DNA of 64,000 bases from NCBI GenBank assembly GCA_963774415.1, contig CAVZEU010000007.1, positions 1 through 64,000 of the forward strand, written 5' to 3'. Both the position numbers and the translations under genes were made by a program. Of the stretch, positions 9,420 to 18,950 are shown one piece after another. This DNA is from SZUA-36 sp963774415 (lineage in GTDB: Bacteria; Pseudomonadota; Gammaproteobacteria; Xanthomonadales; SZUA-36). Below the pieces are notes generated by a model, which did not search any database, had not been told where the DNA came from, and saw only the letters and a program-made list of their open reading frames with translations. Positions within the stretch are counted from its first letter, which is position 1. Each line of letters begins with the position of its first letter.

Positions 9420-11743
9420 CAGTCGAAGTTGTAGTTGAGCGTGACACCATAGGTTCGAGGTTCAGCATAAACGATACGCCCCGGCAGGAATGTGGAGCCG
9501 GCGCCGAACGAACTCGCCTTGTAGAGCTTGTTCGACAAATTGCGCGCCCAGGCGGAAAGCTCCCACTTATCATCAGCGCTCCTTACTCCGGCTCGAAGCC
9601 CGAGAAGACCATAGCTGTCTTGCTTTTCAGCCACATTATTGGCCAACGCAAGTTCCACCTTGGTGCGATAGTTATAGTCCATTTCTACAAATGGCAACAC
9701 TGAACCTATGGCGTGCGCAGAGTGAAAGGAAGCTATGATATTCCCGGAAAATGTCGGTGTTTGTACCGGGGTGTCGCCATCGAACTCACCGCTGGTAATC
9801 TTGGCATCCATTATGTTGATGCCGGCCCGAACGCTGAACTCGTCCGTTGCAAACCAGGACGTTTCGGCCTCAACGCCATAAACGCGTGCGTCTCCCGCAT
9901 TGGCCAGCACGATCAGTCGGATACCCTCCCGTGTTACAGCGGTCGTGGCCTGCATGTCCTTCCAGTCGTAGTAATATCCCGCGGCATTAAAAGTCAGCCT
10001 GTTATTGGCCAGTGTCGACTTCACACCAGCCTCATAAGCCAGTAGTTTCTCAGAGCTAAAGGGCGCAAGCTGCGGAGTCGAAAATGAGATAGTCGCGGGA
10101 AACCCGGGGCCTTTGAATCCACGACTGATGTTGGCGTAAAGGAGCATTCCGTCCCGGGGCCTGTATTCGACCCCCACTTTTCCCGTGGCCTGACTCGCAG
10201 TAACGCTGTCATTGAAGTAGGGCACCGGCACAGGCGCACCCGTTCCAACCACGTGTCCGCCATAGGTGAAATCACGCTTCTCATGTGTATAGCGAAGACC
10301 GCCGATCAAGGTCAAGGTATCGCTCAGCTTCCATTCGGCTTGACCAAAGGCAGCGGTATCATCGGTCTTTTGTTGGTATTCGGAGTCAAAAAGGCCAGAA
10401 AACGAAACGTGATCACGGAAGTTGAACAAAACATAATCCCTGATGTTGTCATGGCTGTAATAGGCGCCTACCAACCAACTGAAGGGTCCGTCATCGGGGT
10501 TGGATGCAAGCCGCAGTTCCTGCGTGAACAAATAAATATTCTGATAGCGCAGGGTGTCGCTCACGATATACGGAGAACCATTATCGCCGCCGACTTTACG
10601 GTCTAGTTCACGGTAACCGGTGACGGAGGTCAGCTTAGCGGAACCAAAGTCCCAATTCATTTTATTATTCAGACCCCAGGAGTCAACATTGTCGATATTT
10701 CCATAACTAAAGCTGCCGAAGACGGTACGAGGCCCCGTATTTGGGTCTGAGACGATCTCGACATCACCCGTCACGGGCGGACCACCCACGTAGGAGCGCC
10801 TGATCGCAAAGGAAGCGCACTCGTTTTCATTTCGAACGCCGGTAAGCGGATAAGAACATAGTCCTGATCTGTCCTTGAGGACGTTACCTGCATGTTCATA
10901 ACCCAGGACCTCCGAATGCCCGAAACTGTAATCGGCAATAAACAGTAGGTCGAACTTATCATTCGGCGCCCACAGCACCGACGCCCTCACGGCTTGCCTG
11001 TCCAAAGCTCCATTGTTGCGATCGACACCATCGCCATGATCCGGACCGAGCATCAGTGTTTGCCAACCGTCGCGGAGCGTGGAATGCGCGGCAATGCGCA
11101 CCGAGATGGTGTCAGATATTCCACCGCCGATAGCGCCCTCGAACTCTTGAAGATCAAACCGGCCATAGCTTGCCCGGAAATATGCATCAAATTTCTGACT
11201 TGGCTTACGGGTGATGAAGTTGATGGCGCCGCCCGTTACGTTTCGCCCGTAAAGCGTACCTTGAGGCCCCTTCAAGACTTCAACACGCTCCAGATCGAAA
11301 AGCTGGAAGCCCAGCATCGCAATAGAAGGCAGCGCGACTTCATCGATGTACGGCGTCACAGCGGGATTCTGGTTAATCTCACCGTTGTTCATTCCAATGC
11401 CACGCAAGGCAAAGATTGGATCACCGTCGCTCCCCGTCGTCACAAACATCCCGGGAGTGTAGTTTGCGATATCCGCGGGTTGTTCTATCTTGAGATCCTT
11501 AATTTGGGATTCTGAAATTACGGATATTGACAATGACGTATCTTGCAGATTCTGTGCGCGCCGTTGCGCCGTAACGATGACCTCTTCCAGTTCGCCCTCC
11601 GCGAACGCAAAAGCTGGCAAAAGTAACAGTGCTGTCAAGAGCGCGACCTGGCCCCAGCGGCAAAAGCCAAGCTTTATACGGTTGTGAGGCAACACCTGTC
11701 GGATTTTGAAACGTCTTGGGAAGAGCGAAGATTCAGTGCACAT
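9419..11743 (-). CDS. TonB-dependent outer membrane receptor
   Basis: A 774-residue outer-membrane beta-barrel receptor with a signal peptide ending FAFA near residue 48. A TonB-box-like and plug region follows (EVIVTAQRRAQNLQDTSLSI, then IANYTPGMFV, FALRGIG, VEVLKGPQGTLYGRN and GGAINFITRKP). The C-terminus is TYGVTLNYNFD, a beta-strand end. This CirA/BtuB-like subgroup with an EEVIVTAQ start is common in TonB-rich Gammaproteobacteria and Sphingomonads. A strong SD (GGAGG, 5 nt) precedes the ATG. It leads the amidohydrolase operon, suggesting that it imports the polymer, peptide or conjugate the enzymes act on; that is inference. Confidence 0.92.
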   Translation of the reverse strand: MCTESSLFPRRFKIRQVLPHNRIKLGFCRWGQVALLTALLLLPAFAFAEGELEEVIVTAQRRAQNLQDTSLSISVISESQIKDLKIEQPADIANYTPGMFVTTGSDGDPIFALRGIGMNNGEINQNPAVTPYIDEVALPSIAMLGFQLFDLERVEVLKGPQGTLYGRNVTGGAINFITRKPSQKFDAYFRASYGRFDLQEFEGAIGGGISDTISVRIAAHSTLRDGWQTLMLGPDHGDGVDRNNGALDRQAVRASVLWAPNDKFDLLFIADYSFGHSEVLGYEHAGNVLKDRSGLCSYPLTGVRNENECASFAIRRSYVGGPPVTGDVEIVSDPNTGPRTVFGSFSYGNIDNVDSWGLNNKMNWDFGSAKLTSVTGYRELDRKVGGDNGSPYIVSDTLRYQNIYLFTQELRLASNPDDGPFSWLVGAYYSHDNIRDYVLFNFRDHVSFSGLFDSEYQQKTDDTAAFGQAEWKLSDTLTLIGGLRYTHEKRDFTYGGHVVGTGAPVPVPYFNDSVTASQATGKVGVEYRPRDGMLLYANISRGFKGPGFPATISFSTPQLAPFSSEKLLAYEAGVKSTLANNRLTFNAAGYYYDWKDMQATTAVTREGIRLIVLANAGDARVYGVEAETSWFATDEFSVRAGINIMDAKITSGEFDGDTPVQTPTFSGNIIASFHSAHAIGSVLPFVEMDYNYRTKVELALANNVAEKQDSYGLLGLRAGVRSADDKWELSAWARNLSNKLYKASSFGAGSTFLPGRIVYAEPRTYGVTLNYNFD

Positions 11744-12285
11744 GGCTTCCTCCGAGAATCTGCAAGCTGATAAATATGCTGGGTTATGGTGTTTATATTC
11801 GTGTGATTTTGGTTATAAATTTATATTAGCGCAACAAAATGAGTTGCGCAAGAACCACTGTCTCACCAATGGGCCAGACTGAAGAAGTGCCTTTTTTGAT
11901 TCCCGCGTCGTGCCGCTCTGACCATTTTCTGTAGAAAAGGGAAATTAATGCGACGATTGTAAGCCCTAACAAATTTCGGAAAACGAGCTACTGAAAACTT
12001 CGAAAGATTTTGCGGGGAATACGGAGACCAAAGTCATGTGACGGGAGCAACCCCCGACTGCGAACATTCATGATCAGTGAAAAGTAACGGGCACATCCCG
12101 CTTTGGGCATACCTACCCCGCCCCCAATTTTCATCGATCCCTTCCCCGGTCGCCGGCACACAGTCGCTGCACCAATAAGGCGTAGACCCTTGAGCGTCAG
12201 TACCATCGCGCGGATTGGCGCTGTCTTCCGTGATATTCCTGGCAACAAAACGGACGCCAGCCTACTCGCCCTTTACTCTGTCCCT
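11744..12285. other. Intergenic region upstream of the TonB receptor
   Basis: About 540 bases with no supported gene. Near the receptor start the DNA is AT-rich (11765-11830) and should hold its promoter. GCGCAAC (11829-11835) and GTTGCGC (11843-11849) form a 7-bp inverted repeat with a 7-base loop, a candidate operator. An 86-codon frame on the minus strand at 11988-12248 matches nothing I recognise and I do not call it. Confidence 0.45.
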
Positions 12286-12298
12286 TTACTCTGACGCC
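12271..12298. repeat. Tandem copy of the TTTACTCTG motif
   Basis: Two half-units in tandem: CTTTACTCTGTCC then CTTTACTCTGACGCC. The stop codon of the sulfotransferase gene (12286-12288) lies inside it, so the last codons of that gene are repeat-derived. The same pattern recurs at 19945, 23212, 42731 and 58088. Confidence 0.6.
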
Positions 12299-13893
12299 AT
12301 TCCTTTCACGCCCGCCTGTTCCAGCCGCCTGATCAGCGGCGCAAGCTGGGTTTCGAAGCGTCGCCAGCGCGCAACCGCATCACGATAAATGGGCTTTCGC
12401 ACTTGCGCGGCGCTCCACGTGGAAACGGGCGCCCGATTGTGCTCGAACGCCAGGCACGCCGGCTCCCAATCGAGGCCGCAATGGGCAACGATTTCGCGGG
12501 ATACGCGCTCCTGATCTTCGACCAGTTCTTCATAGGAAACGTCCAGCACGAGCCCGGGAAACAGCGTTTCCCAATGCTGCATCAGGCGGTCATAGGCAAT
12601 GAAGTATTCAGCGAGATCATCGAGATCATAGGAATAGGGGTTGCCTGATTTGAACAGGGTGCGGTAGATCGCCAGGCAAAGGTCCACGGGGTGCCGCCGG
12701 ACGTGGATGATCGATGCACCCGGCAGCGCCTTCGCGATGAGGCCGATGTAGAAAGAATTGGCGAGTGACTTATCGATGAAAAACGGCGCCCCAAAACCGT
12801 AGCTGGCGACGCTGCGCAGATAGTCCTCGCCGAGTTGATCCGGATCGACGCTAACGGATGCCTCGAACAGTTGGCGTTTGTCCAAAGACCAGCAAAGCCG
12901 GGATACCGCCATCTCGAAGTCGTCGATTTCACCCATGCTCCGAACCCCGCTGTGACTGCTCAGGATGCGATCGACGAGCGTCGTGCCGCTGCGCGGTAGT
13001 CCCAGCACGAAAATCGGGCCACGACGCTCGGCGGCGGCCTTTGCCTTTTCAGCCCAGGCACGGTCAAATCGCTGGGCAATGCGTTGCATCAAGGCAACGT
13101 CGGTCTGGACATCGTATTTCAATTGGCGGCGATAGCTGTCAGCGCCGTGTTTCAGATAGGAAAAGCTTTCTTCGTCTTTGCCCAGGTCCTCGTATTCCCT
13201 GGCGAGTGCGTAGCACAGTTCCGTTTCTCCGTCACTGCCCGGCGCCAGGGCGCGAAGCGCCTTCTTCAACTCGGGGATGTGGTTGTGGCCAGAGGTCTGT
13301 TTGCGCAGCGTCGATCGATTATGCCAGGCATTGTAGTGATCAGGCGCGATGGCAATGGCCTTGGACAAGGCGGCTTCGGCCTTCTCCACCTCGCCGAGGA
13401 AAAGGAACGAAGAGGCGAGGTTGTACAGCGCGTGGGGGTTTTTGGCATCGAGTTCGGCGGCACGGCGATAACAGCGGTGCGCGTCTGCGTGTTGCAAGGA
13501 ATCCAGGTAGAGCCGCGCAACCTGTTGCAGCAACTTGGCGTTGTTGCGGATGGCGGGCTCGACCTTTTTGAGCTGCGCCAGCGTCTTGTCGTGATGGCCA
13601 CAGAACTGGCAGGCCCCGGCGAACTGGAGTTGCAAACCGACGTTGTCGGGGTCCCGCCCCAGTGCCGTTTCGATCAGTTGTAACATCTCATCGAAGCGGC
13701 CCTGCATCTGCCGGACCTTGCCGAGCAGCAGCAGCGCATCGCTCGATTGCGGGTACGACCTGGAAAAGGCAAGGCAGAGGCTTTCGGCTTCGTCAACACG
13801 CCCCTGGCCCAGGAGCCGCATGATGCTGTTGGCGGAGGACTGGTACTGCCTCGCGGCCTCGGTATTTGCTGAGCCGGTGTTTTGAGCGCGCAT
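12286..13893 (-). CDS. TPR-domain sulfotransferase
   Basis: About 535 residues. Residues 15-240 form tetratricopeptide repeats (for example KNPHALYNLASSFLFLGEVE). The C-terminal half is a sulfotransferase: the 5-prime PSB loop FVLGLPRSGTTLVDRIL lies near residues 295-311, and IIHVRRHPVDLCLAIYR resembles the 3-prime-phosphate-binding motif. Family members move sulfate from PAPS to proteins, glycans or small molecules; acceptor unknown. I use the ATG at 13893, though it lacks an SD, because an upstream start would run into the divergent ThDP gene. The last residues (MASE) come from a dispersed repeat that supplies the stop. Confidence 0.85.
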   Translation of the reverse strand: MRAQNTGSANTEAARQYQSSANSIMRLLGQGRVDEAESLCLAFSRSYPQSSDALLLLGKVRQMQGRFDEMLQLIETALGRDPDNVGLQLQFAGACQFCGHHDKTLAQLKKVEPAIRNNAKLLQQVARLYLDSLQHADAHRCYRRAAELDAKNPHALYNLASSFLFLGEVEKAEAALSKAIAIAPDHYNAWHNRSTLRKQTSGHNHIPELKKALRALAPGSDGETELCYALAREYEDLGKDEESFSYLKHGADSYRRQLKYDVQTDVALMQRIAQRFDRAWAEKAKAAAERRGPIFVLGLPRSGTTLVDRILSSHSGVRSMGEIDDFEMAVSRLCWSLDKRQLFEASVSVDPDQLGEDYLRSVASYGFGAPFFIDKSLANSFYIGLIAKALPGASIIHVRRHPVDLCLAIYRTLFKSGNPYSYDLDDLAEYFIAYDRLMQHWETLFPGLVLDVSYEELVEDQERVSREIVAHCGLDWEPACLAFEHNRAPVSTWSAAQVRKPIYRDAVARWRRFETQLAPLIRRLEQAGVKGMASE

Positions 13894-14084
13894 GATCGAT
13901 TGGGGGCGAGGTTTGTGCGGAACGAGCCCCTCCGCTCTCCGCTCTCGTCGTTTTCCTTTCTGTCCGGGTCCTGCGCTTAGACTAACCGAGGTTCGAACGT
14001 ATAGGAAGGGAGCCGCATCGCCGCTTACTGAAAATCGCGGTGATGCGCGCTTCACGTTATCATAACCACGAACTTCAAAGCACA

Positions 14085-15764
14085 ATGAAAACAACCATGA
14101 CCGTCTCTGACATCCTCCTGAAAATTCTCGGCGCCCATGGTGTGCGCCACCTCTTCGGTATACCCGGCGATGCCATCAACGACGTGATGGATTCGGTCCG
14201 CCGCCAGGACCAGATCAAGTTCATCCAGGTGCGCCACGAGGAAGCCGGCGCATTTGCGGCTTCGGCCCAGGCCAAGTTGACGGGGCGGCTGGCCGCCTGC
14301 GTGGGCACCGCGGGACCCGGAGCGATCCACCTGCTGAACGGCCTGTACGACGCCAAGATGGACCACGCGCCGGTGCTGGCCATCACTGGCCAGGTCGAGA
14401 CCGGGTTCATGGGCACCGAGTACCACCAGGAAGTCAAACTGGAGCGGCTGTTCAGCGATGTCGCGGTCTACAGCCAGACGGTGACGACCGAGGGACAGGT
14501 GCCGCGCGTCTTCTTCGAGGCCTGCCAGGCGGCCATCGCCCACCGCGGCGTGGCGCACATCTCGTTGCCGACCGATGTTTCGGGCCGCTCGGCGACAATG
14601 AGTAATTACCCGCCGACCGAGGACTGGGTCGGCGGTAATATCACGGCCTCCGTCCCGGCTTGCGAAAAAGCCGTGGAACTGCTCAATCGTGCAAAGACAG
14701 TCGCGATCCTCGCCGGAATCGGTTGTTCGGGGGGCCGCGATGAACTGCTCGCGTTCGCTGAATCGATCAAGGCGCCGATCGTGCGCAGCCTGAAGGCGAA
14801 AGACATTATCGACGACGGGCACCCGCTGTGTATCGGCGGGCTCGGTATGCTCGGCGGACGGCCCGCCGTCAAGGCCATGGACAAATGCGATCTATTGGTG
14901 ATCGCCGGCAGCGATTTTCCGTACCAGGACTTTTATCCTGCCTCTGCGGCCACCATCCAGATCGACAATCAGCCGACCCAAATCGGCAAGCGGCATCCGG
15001 TCGACGTCGGCCTGGTCGGAGATGCCGGCCCGACTCTCGCTGAACTGACGAAACTCGTCAGCGGCGACCGGTCGGGCGACTTCCTCGAGGCCATGCAGTC
15101 AGAAATGAAGCAGTGGCTGGAGAGCCAGCAAGACGACGAGACTTCCGCGGACGTACCCATCAAGCCGCAACGGGTCATGCACGAACTCGCCGCGGCGGCG
15201 CCGGACGATGCGGTGTTTTTGTCCGATACCGGCACGGCCACCGCCTGGTCCGCCCGGCACCTGCGATTGAAACCCGGTCAGCGGTACGCGCTTTCCGGCG
15301 GGTTGGCCTCGATGGCCTTCGCAATGCCGGCCGCGCTCGGCGCGCAACTCATCTACCCCGAACGCCGCGTGTTCTCGCTCAGCGGCGACGGCGCCTTCGC
15401 GATGCTGATGGGGGATTTCGTGACCGCGGTGAAATACGATCTGCCCATTATCGTACTCATCTTCAATAACAAAAAGCTCGCGTTCATCAAGCTGGAACAG
15501 GAGGCCAAGGGCCTGCCCGATTGGGGAACCGAACTGACCAATCCAGACTTCGCCGCCGTCGCCCGGGCCTGCGGGGGGCTCGGCCTGTCGGTGACCGAGC
15601 CGGATGGGATCGCGCCCGCGATCGAACAGGCGCTGGATTCGGGCAAGCCCGCGGTCATCGATATCGCCGTCGACCCGGACGCGCTGATCCTGCCGCCAAA
15701 GATCCACTTCTCCCAGGCCGTGCACTTCGGCATGGCGAAGATCCGCGAAGCGCTGGGACAGTGA
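14085..15764 (+). CDS. poxB: ThDP-dependent pyruvate oxidase/dehydrogenase-like enzyme
   Basis: The 559-residue protein has the three-domain ThDP enzyme layout of pyruvate oxidase, acetolactate synthase and relatives. The catalytic glutamate lies in RHEEAGAFAA (E52/E53). The central FAD-type domain includes DLLVIAGSDFPYQDFYP. The ThDP-binding motif is GDGAFAMLMGDF followed by IIVLIFNNKK. Sequence flavour and length are closest to PoxB, which decarboxylates pyruvate to acetate and CO2 and feeds electrons to quinone. An acetolactate synthase role is less likely, since no small subunit gene is adjacent. ATGs at 14085 and 14097 are both possible. It is divergent from the sulfotransferase. Confidence 0.8.
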   Translation: MKTTMTVSDILLKILGAHGVRHLFGIPGDAINDVMDSVRRQDQIKFIQVRHEEAGAFAASAQAKLTGRLAACVGTAGPGAIHLLNGLYDAKMDHAPVLAITGQVETGFMGTEYHQEVKLERLFSDVAVYSQTVTTEGQVPRVFFEACQAAIAHRGVAHISLPTDVSGRSATMSNYPPTEDWVGGNITASVPACEKAVELLNRAKTVAILAGIGCSGGRDELLAFAESIKAPIVRSLKAKDIIDDGHPLCIGGLGMLGGRPAVKAMDKCDLLVIAGSDFPYQDFYPASAATIQIDNQPTQIGKRHPVDVGLVGDAGPTLAELTKLVSGDRSGDFLEAMQSEMKQWLESQQDDETSADVPIKPQRVMHELAAAAPDDAVFLSDTGTATAWSARHLRLKPGQRYALSGGLASMAFAMPAALGAQLIYPERRVFSLSGDGAFAMLMGDFVTAVKYDLPIIVLIFNNKKLAFIKLEQEAKGLPDWGTELTNPDFAAVARACGGLGLSVTEPDGIAPAIEQALDSGKPAVIDIAVDPDALILPPKIHFSQAVHFGMAKIREALGQ

Positions 15765-15934
15765 AAAGACCGGATGGGTCAAGCAGCGCTGGCCCTTCGG
15801 GGGCTATTTTCTGGCGCCTCCGGCAACACCTGGCCGCCAGTAAACGCCCCGGGGAACCCACGGGCCGAACCGCGCCGATGGAAAGTACTTACGTCCGCCT
15901 GCCGCGGCACGGCCGACCCCTGCCCGTGCCAAGG

Positions 15935-16339
15935 TCAGTCGCTGAAGTTCAGGAGAAAAACAGCGACGACAAAACCCAGCACCGAAATGAGGGCCGTAAA
16001 CACGACGCCCAGCATGATGCCGTGGCCCGGCCGCGTGTCACCGTCATGGCGGTAGTGGCTGGCAAAGCGCCAGTAACGTAGCGACGCCACCAGCGCCATG
16101 ACCGCGCCGACCACGACCAGAATCGTGCCGGCCCAGAAGGAAAAGGCCTTGGGATAATGCTCGGCGCCGATCTGCGGCGCCACCTGGCGCAGCACCAAAC
16201 CGAAACGGTCGATGACGAACCCCAACGCCATCAGTGCCACGGCGGCGCGCACCCAGGCCATAAGGGTACGCTCGGCAGCGAAGTAAACCAGTCGGCGAGA
16301 CGTCGTTACCTGATCGTTCGCGGGGTCCTGTTCTGCCAT
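15935..16339 (-). CDS. DUF202 / YidH-family inner membrane protein
   Basis: 134 residues with three predicted transmembrane segments and the DUF202 N-terminal signature AAERTLMAWVRAAVALMALGF. Family members are small inner-membrane proteins of unknown function (E. coli YidH/YidG type). A purine-rich GAGGAGGAG SD directly precedes the ATG. The gene converges on the ThDP enzyme gene. Confidence 0.88.
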   Translation of the reverse strand: MAEQDPANDQVTTSRRLVYFAAERTLMAWVRAAVALMALGFVIDRFGLVLRQVAPQIGAEHYPKAFSFWAGTILVVVGAVMALVASLRYWRFASHYRHDGDTRPGHGIMLGVVFTALISVLGFVVAVFLLNFSD

Positions 16340-16545
16340 CTCCTCCTCCTCACGCCAATGGGCCTTAATCGATTGGGCCGCGAGCCGCTGCGCCGATCAT
16401 CATAGTACAGGTTCATCGAACGGGGCCAGCGGACGGAGAGGAAAAGCCGGCTTTTAGGCATCCGGGTGGTGCGGATCATGGGGCCAGAACGAGGTTGCTT
16501 CCGTCCCTTTACCCTGCCCCATCGGTTGTGCTTGCCGATATCATG

Positions 16546-16575
16546 TTTACAGTATAAACTTAACTACACTATAAA
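16546..16575 (+). promoter_or_regulatory. Sigma70-like promoter of the membrane protein/regulator operon
   Basis: TTTACA (-35, 16546-16551), an 18-bp spacer and TATAAA (-10, 16570-16575) lie 30 bases before the ATG at 16606. The region also has near-repeats AGTATAAA and ACTATAAA, possible contacts for the winged-helix protein encoded second in the operon. Confidence 0.5.
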
Positions 16576-16605
16576 TGCATTCATCGTCTATTCAAGGAGC
16601 TTGAC

Positions 16606-17199
16606 ATGAACAAGTCCATTAATGCGCTGGAACGCAGGGCATTCCGGTCCTTCTGGGATGACGGCCTGCTGGACCTGATGCTGGGCCTGATGATCCTGGT
16701 GCTGGGCCTGACTTGGTGGCAAAACGTGGCGGTGCTGGGCGCGGTGTTCCCGGCGGCCTGCGCCAGCCTCTGGCGTCCGTTGCGGCGACGCCTGGTCGAG
16801 CCGCGCATGGGTTTCGTGGAATTCAGCGGCAGCCGGGATTTGAAGGTCCGCACTTTCCACTTCGGGCTCGCCGGGTTCTTCGCCGGCACAGCGGTGCTGG
16901 GCGCGCTGGTGTTTGCGCTATGGAAGTACGGGGCACTGCCGCAACCAGCCGAGTGGATTGCCGGGTTTCCGCTGGTTCTGCTCGCAATTCCCGCGGCCGG
17001 TTTTGCCCTGTTTACGGGCTGCCGGCGATATTACTTCTACTCGCTGTTGCTGCTGGTGGCGGCGATTGAACTGGTCGTACAGGGTCTTGAGCCGCACGCG
17101 GGACTGCTGGCCAGCGGCGTGGTGATCACGCTCAGCGGGGCCGCCGTTCTGGCACGATTTATCCTGCGCTTCCCCGCGAACCGGAGCGGGGACTCGTGA
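16606..17199 (+). CDS. Multi-pass membrane protein, function unknown
   Basis: 197 residues with about five hydrophobic segments (for example LMLGLMILVLGLTWW and YYFYSLLLLVAAIELVV) and a basic cytoplasmic-looking loop RPLRRRLVEPRMGFVEFSG. I do not recognise a named family with certainty. AAGGAG lies 6 nt before the ATG. Its TGA overlaps the GTG of the next gene (GTGA), so it is co-translated with a winged-helix regulator. This arrangement, a membrane protein plus a small wHTH partner, recurs in bacteria, but the signal sensed here is unknown. Confidence 0.75.
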   Translation: MNKSINALERRAFRSFWDDGLLDLMLGLMILVLGLTWWQNVAVLGAVFPAACASLWRPLRRRLVEPRMGFVEFSGSRDLKVRTFHFGLAGFFAGTAVLGALVFALWKYGALPQPAEWIAGFPLVLLAIPAAGFALFTGCRRYYFYSLLLLVAAIELVVQGLEPHAGLLASGVVITLSGAAVLARFILRFPANRSGDS

Positions 17200-17504
17200 G
17201 CGGCACAGCCAGCCCCGCCGATCTCGACCGCCTGCTGCACGAGCCCGCCCGCCTGCAGGCGTTGGTACACCTGGCCGTGGTCAGCAAGGCGGACTTCACC
17301 TGGCTGCTGCAGCGCACGGGCATGACGCGGGGCAACCTCTCGGTGCAGATGAGCAAGCTGGCCGAGGCCGGCGTCGTCGAGGTCGAGAAACGCTTCCGCA
17401 ACAACCGCCCGCAAACCCTTTACCGCCTGACGGCCAAGGGGCGTTCCGCGTTGCAGCAATACAAGGAAGTCATGCAGCAGATTCTCGATGCCCTGCCGGG
17501 TTGA
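17196..17504 (+). CDS. Winged-helix (MarR/HTH_34-like) regulator
   Basis: A 102-residue single-domain DNA-binding protein: helix-turn-helix FTWLLQRTGMTRGNLSVQMSKL followed by the wing GVVEVEKRFRNNRPQTLYRLTAKG. It fits the small winged-helix proteins of the PF13601 type. The GTG start overlaps the preceding stop codon by 4 bases. It probably controls its own operon through the promoter at 16546-16575; this is inference from proximity. Confidence 0.82.
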   Translation: MSGTASPADLDRLLHEPARLQALVHLAVVSKADFTWLLQRTGMTRGNLSVQMSKLAEAGVVEVEKRFRNNRPQTLYRLTAKGRSALQQYKEVMQQILDALPG

Positions 17505-17529
17505 ACGCGAGTTTTGAATCGGCGCGGAC

Positions 17530-18783
17530 CTAGACGCCGCGCAGCGAGATGGCCCGCACCACCCGTTCGACCGCAATCAGGTAAGCCGCCAGGCGAAGGT
17601 CGACCGATTCGTCAGAGGCGCGCTCGCTCACCGCATCCCAGGCGGTTTCCATGCGTTCCTTCAATTCGCGGTTGACGCGTTCCTCGCTCCATTGGTAACG
17701 GTGATGGTTCTGGACCCATTCCAGGTACGAAACCGTGACGCCGCCGGCGTTCGCCAGCACGTCAGGCACGATCGTGACCTCGCGCTCCCTCAGCATCGAG
17801 TCCGCTTCTGAATCGACCGGCATATTGGCAGCCTCGACGATCAGGGAAGCCTTGATCGTGTCAGCGTTATCCGCGGTGATGGCATTGCCGATGGCCGCCG
17901 GAATCAGGATGTCGACATCCAGCCCCAGCAACTCTTCGTTGCTGATCCCATCACCGCTTCCGTCTACTTCGCTGAGTTCTACGGGTCCCTCGGCGTCCTG
18001 AAACGAACGGAACAGCGAATCGATGTCGAGACCATCCTCGTTGTACCTGCCGCCATTCACGTCCGATACCGCGACCACGTGTGCGCCCCTGCTTGCCAGT
18101 AAGCGCGCGGTCTGCGAGCCGACGTTGCCAAAACCCTGCACGGCCACGGTCGCATTCTCCAACTCCAGGCCCTGGCTCTTGGCCGCCAGCGACGTGATGT
18201 GCGCAACGCCGCGCCCGGTGGCCTCCAGGCGGCCGAGCGAACCACCGAGTTCCAGCGGCTTGCCCGTGACCGCGGCGGGCTCGAAGCCAAAGCGATGGGC
18301 ATAGGCGTCCACGATCCAGGCCATCTCCCGTGGGGAGGTGCCCATGTCCGGTGCCGGAATGTCGTCGTCCGGGCCGATCAGCCTTTCCAGGCGCACGACC
18401 AGGCTCTTCGTGAGGTTTTCAAGCTCACGTTCCGACAGTTCTTCCGGGTCGCAATTGACGCCGCCCTTCGCACCGCCGAATGGCAGGTCGAGCAAGGCGC
18501 ATTTCCAGGTCATCAGCCGCGCCAGGGCGACGAATTCGTCCATGTCCACGCGTGGGTGAAAGCGCAGCCCGCCCTTGAAAGGCCCACGGCTCTGGTCATG
18601 CTGCACTCGGTAGCCGTAGAAAAGGGCCATGGAGCCATCGTCGCGTTTAAGCGGCAGCTCGAAACTGACTTGACGATAGCAACCGCGGAGAAAGTGCTGC
18701 ATTTCGTCTTCGATATGCAAATTGTCGAAAGCCCGGTCGAGGTAATGCTCGCCCGACTCTCTGGCAGAGGTTGTTTTACTCAT
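17530..18783 (-). CDS. gdhA: Glutamate dehydrogenase (Glu/Leu/Phe/Val dehydrogenase family)
   Basis: 417 residues, the size of small hexameric GDHs that interconvert glutamate and 2-oxoglutarate plus ammonia. Substrate-site lysines are K94 (MTWKCALLDL) and K106 in PFGGAKGGV; the substrate loop GPFKGGLRFHP is intact. A NAD(P)-binding Rossmann domain follows (VQGFGNVGSQTARLLASRGAHVVAVSD). Cofactor preference cannot be read safely. Just upstream of the start, TTGATTGATTGG and GTTGATTGA form short direct repeats. The gene stands alone and faces the wHTH gene. Confidence 0.92.
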   Translation of the reverse strand: MSKTTSARESGEHYLDRAFDNLHIEDEMQHFLRGCYRQVSFELPLKRDDGSMALFYGYRVQHDQSRGPFKGGLRFHPRVDMDEFVALARLMTWKCALLDLPFGGAKGGVNCDPEELSERELENLTKSLVVRLERLIGPDDDIPAPDMGTSPREMAWIVDAYAHRFGFEPAAVTGKPLELGGSLGRLEATGRGVAHITSLAAKSQGLELENATVAVQGFGNVGSQTARLLASRGAHVVAVSDVNGGRYNEDGLDIDSLFRSFQDAEGPVELSEVDGSGDGISNEELLGLDVDILIPAAIGNAITADNADTIKASLIVEAANMPVDSEADSMLREREVTIVPDVLANAGGVTVSYLEWVQNHHRYQWSEERVNRELKERMETAWDAVSERASDESVDLRLAAYLIAVERVVRAISLRGV

Positions 18784-18906
18784 TTAATGGTTACTTTTTG
18801 ATTGATTGGTTTTTCGGTTGATTGACTCGCCGGCCGGAAGAAACCGACCGTGATTTTGCTCAACATTCTGACGTTTTTGTGACAGGTTGGCCCGGAAAAA
18901 GTTCAG

Positions 18907-18934
18907 AAAAAACAACCGGCCGCATCATGTGCGG
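18907..18934 (-). terminator. Rho-independent terminator of the iminopeptidase gene
   Basis: On the minus strand CCGCA and TGCGG pair around a 5-base loop, and TTGTTTTTT follows shortly after. It lies 17 bases past the iminopeptidase stop codon. Confidence 0.6.
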
Positions 18935-18950
18935 GGTAACGCTGTGTGTT

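Noticed and set aside
11988..12248. An 86-codon minus-strand frame in the TonB upstream region
   Set aside because: No recognisable domain, SD or conserved context.
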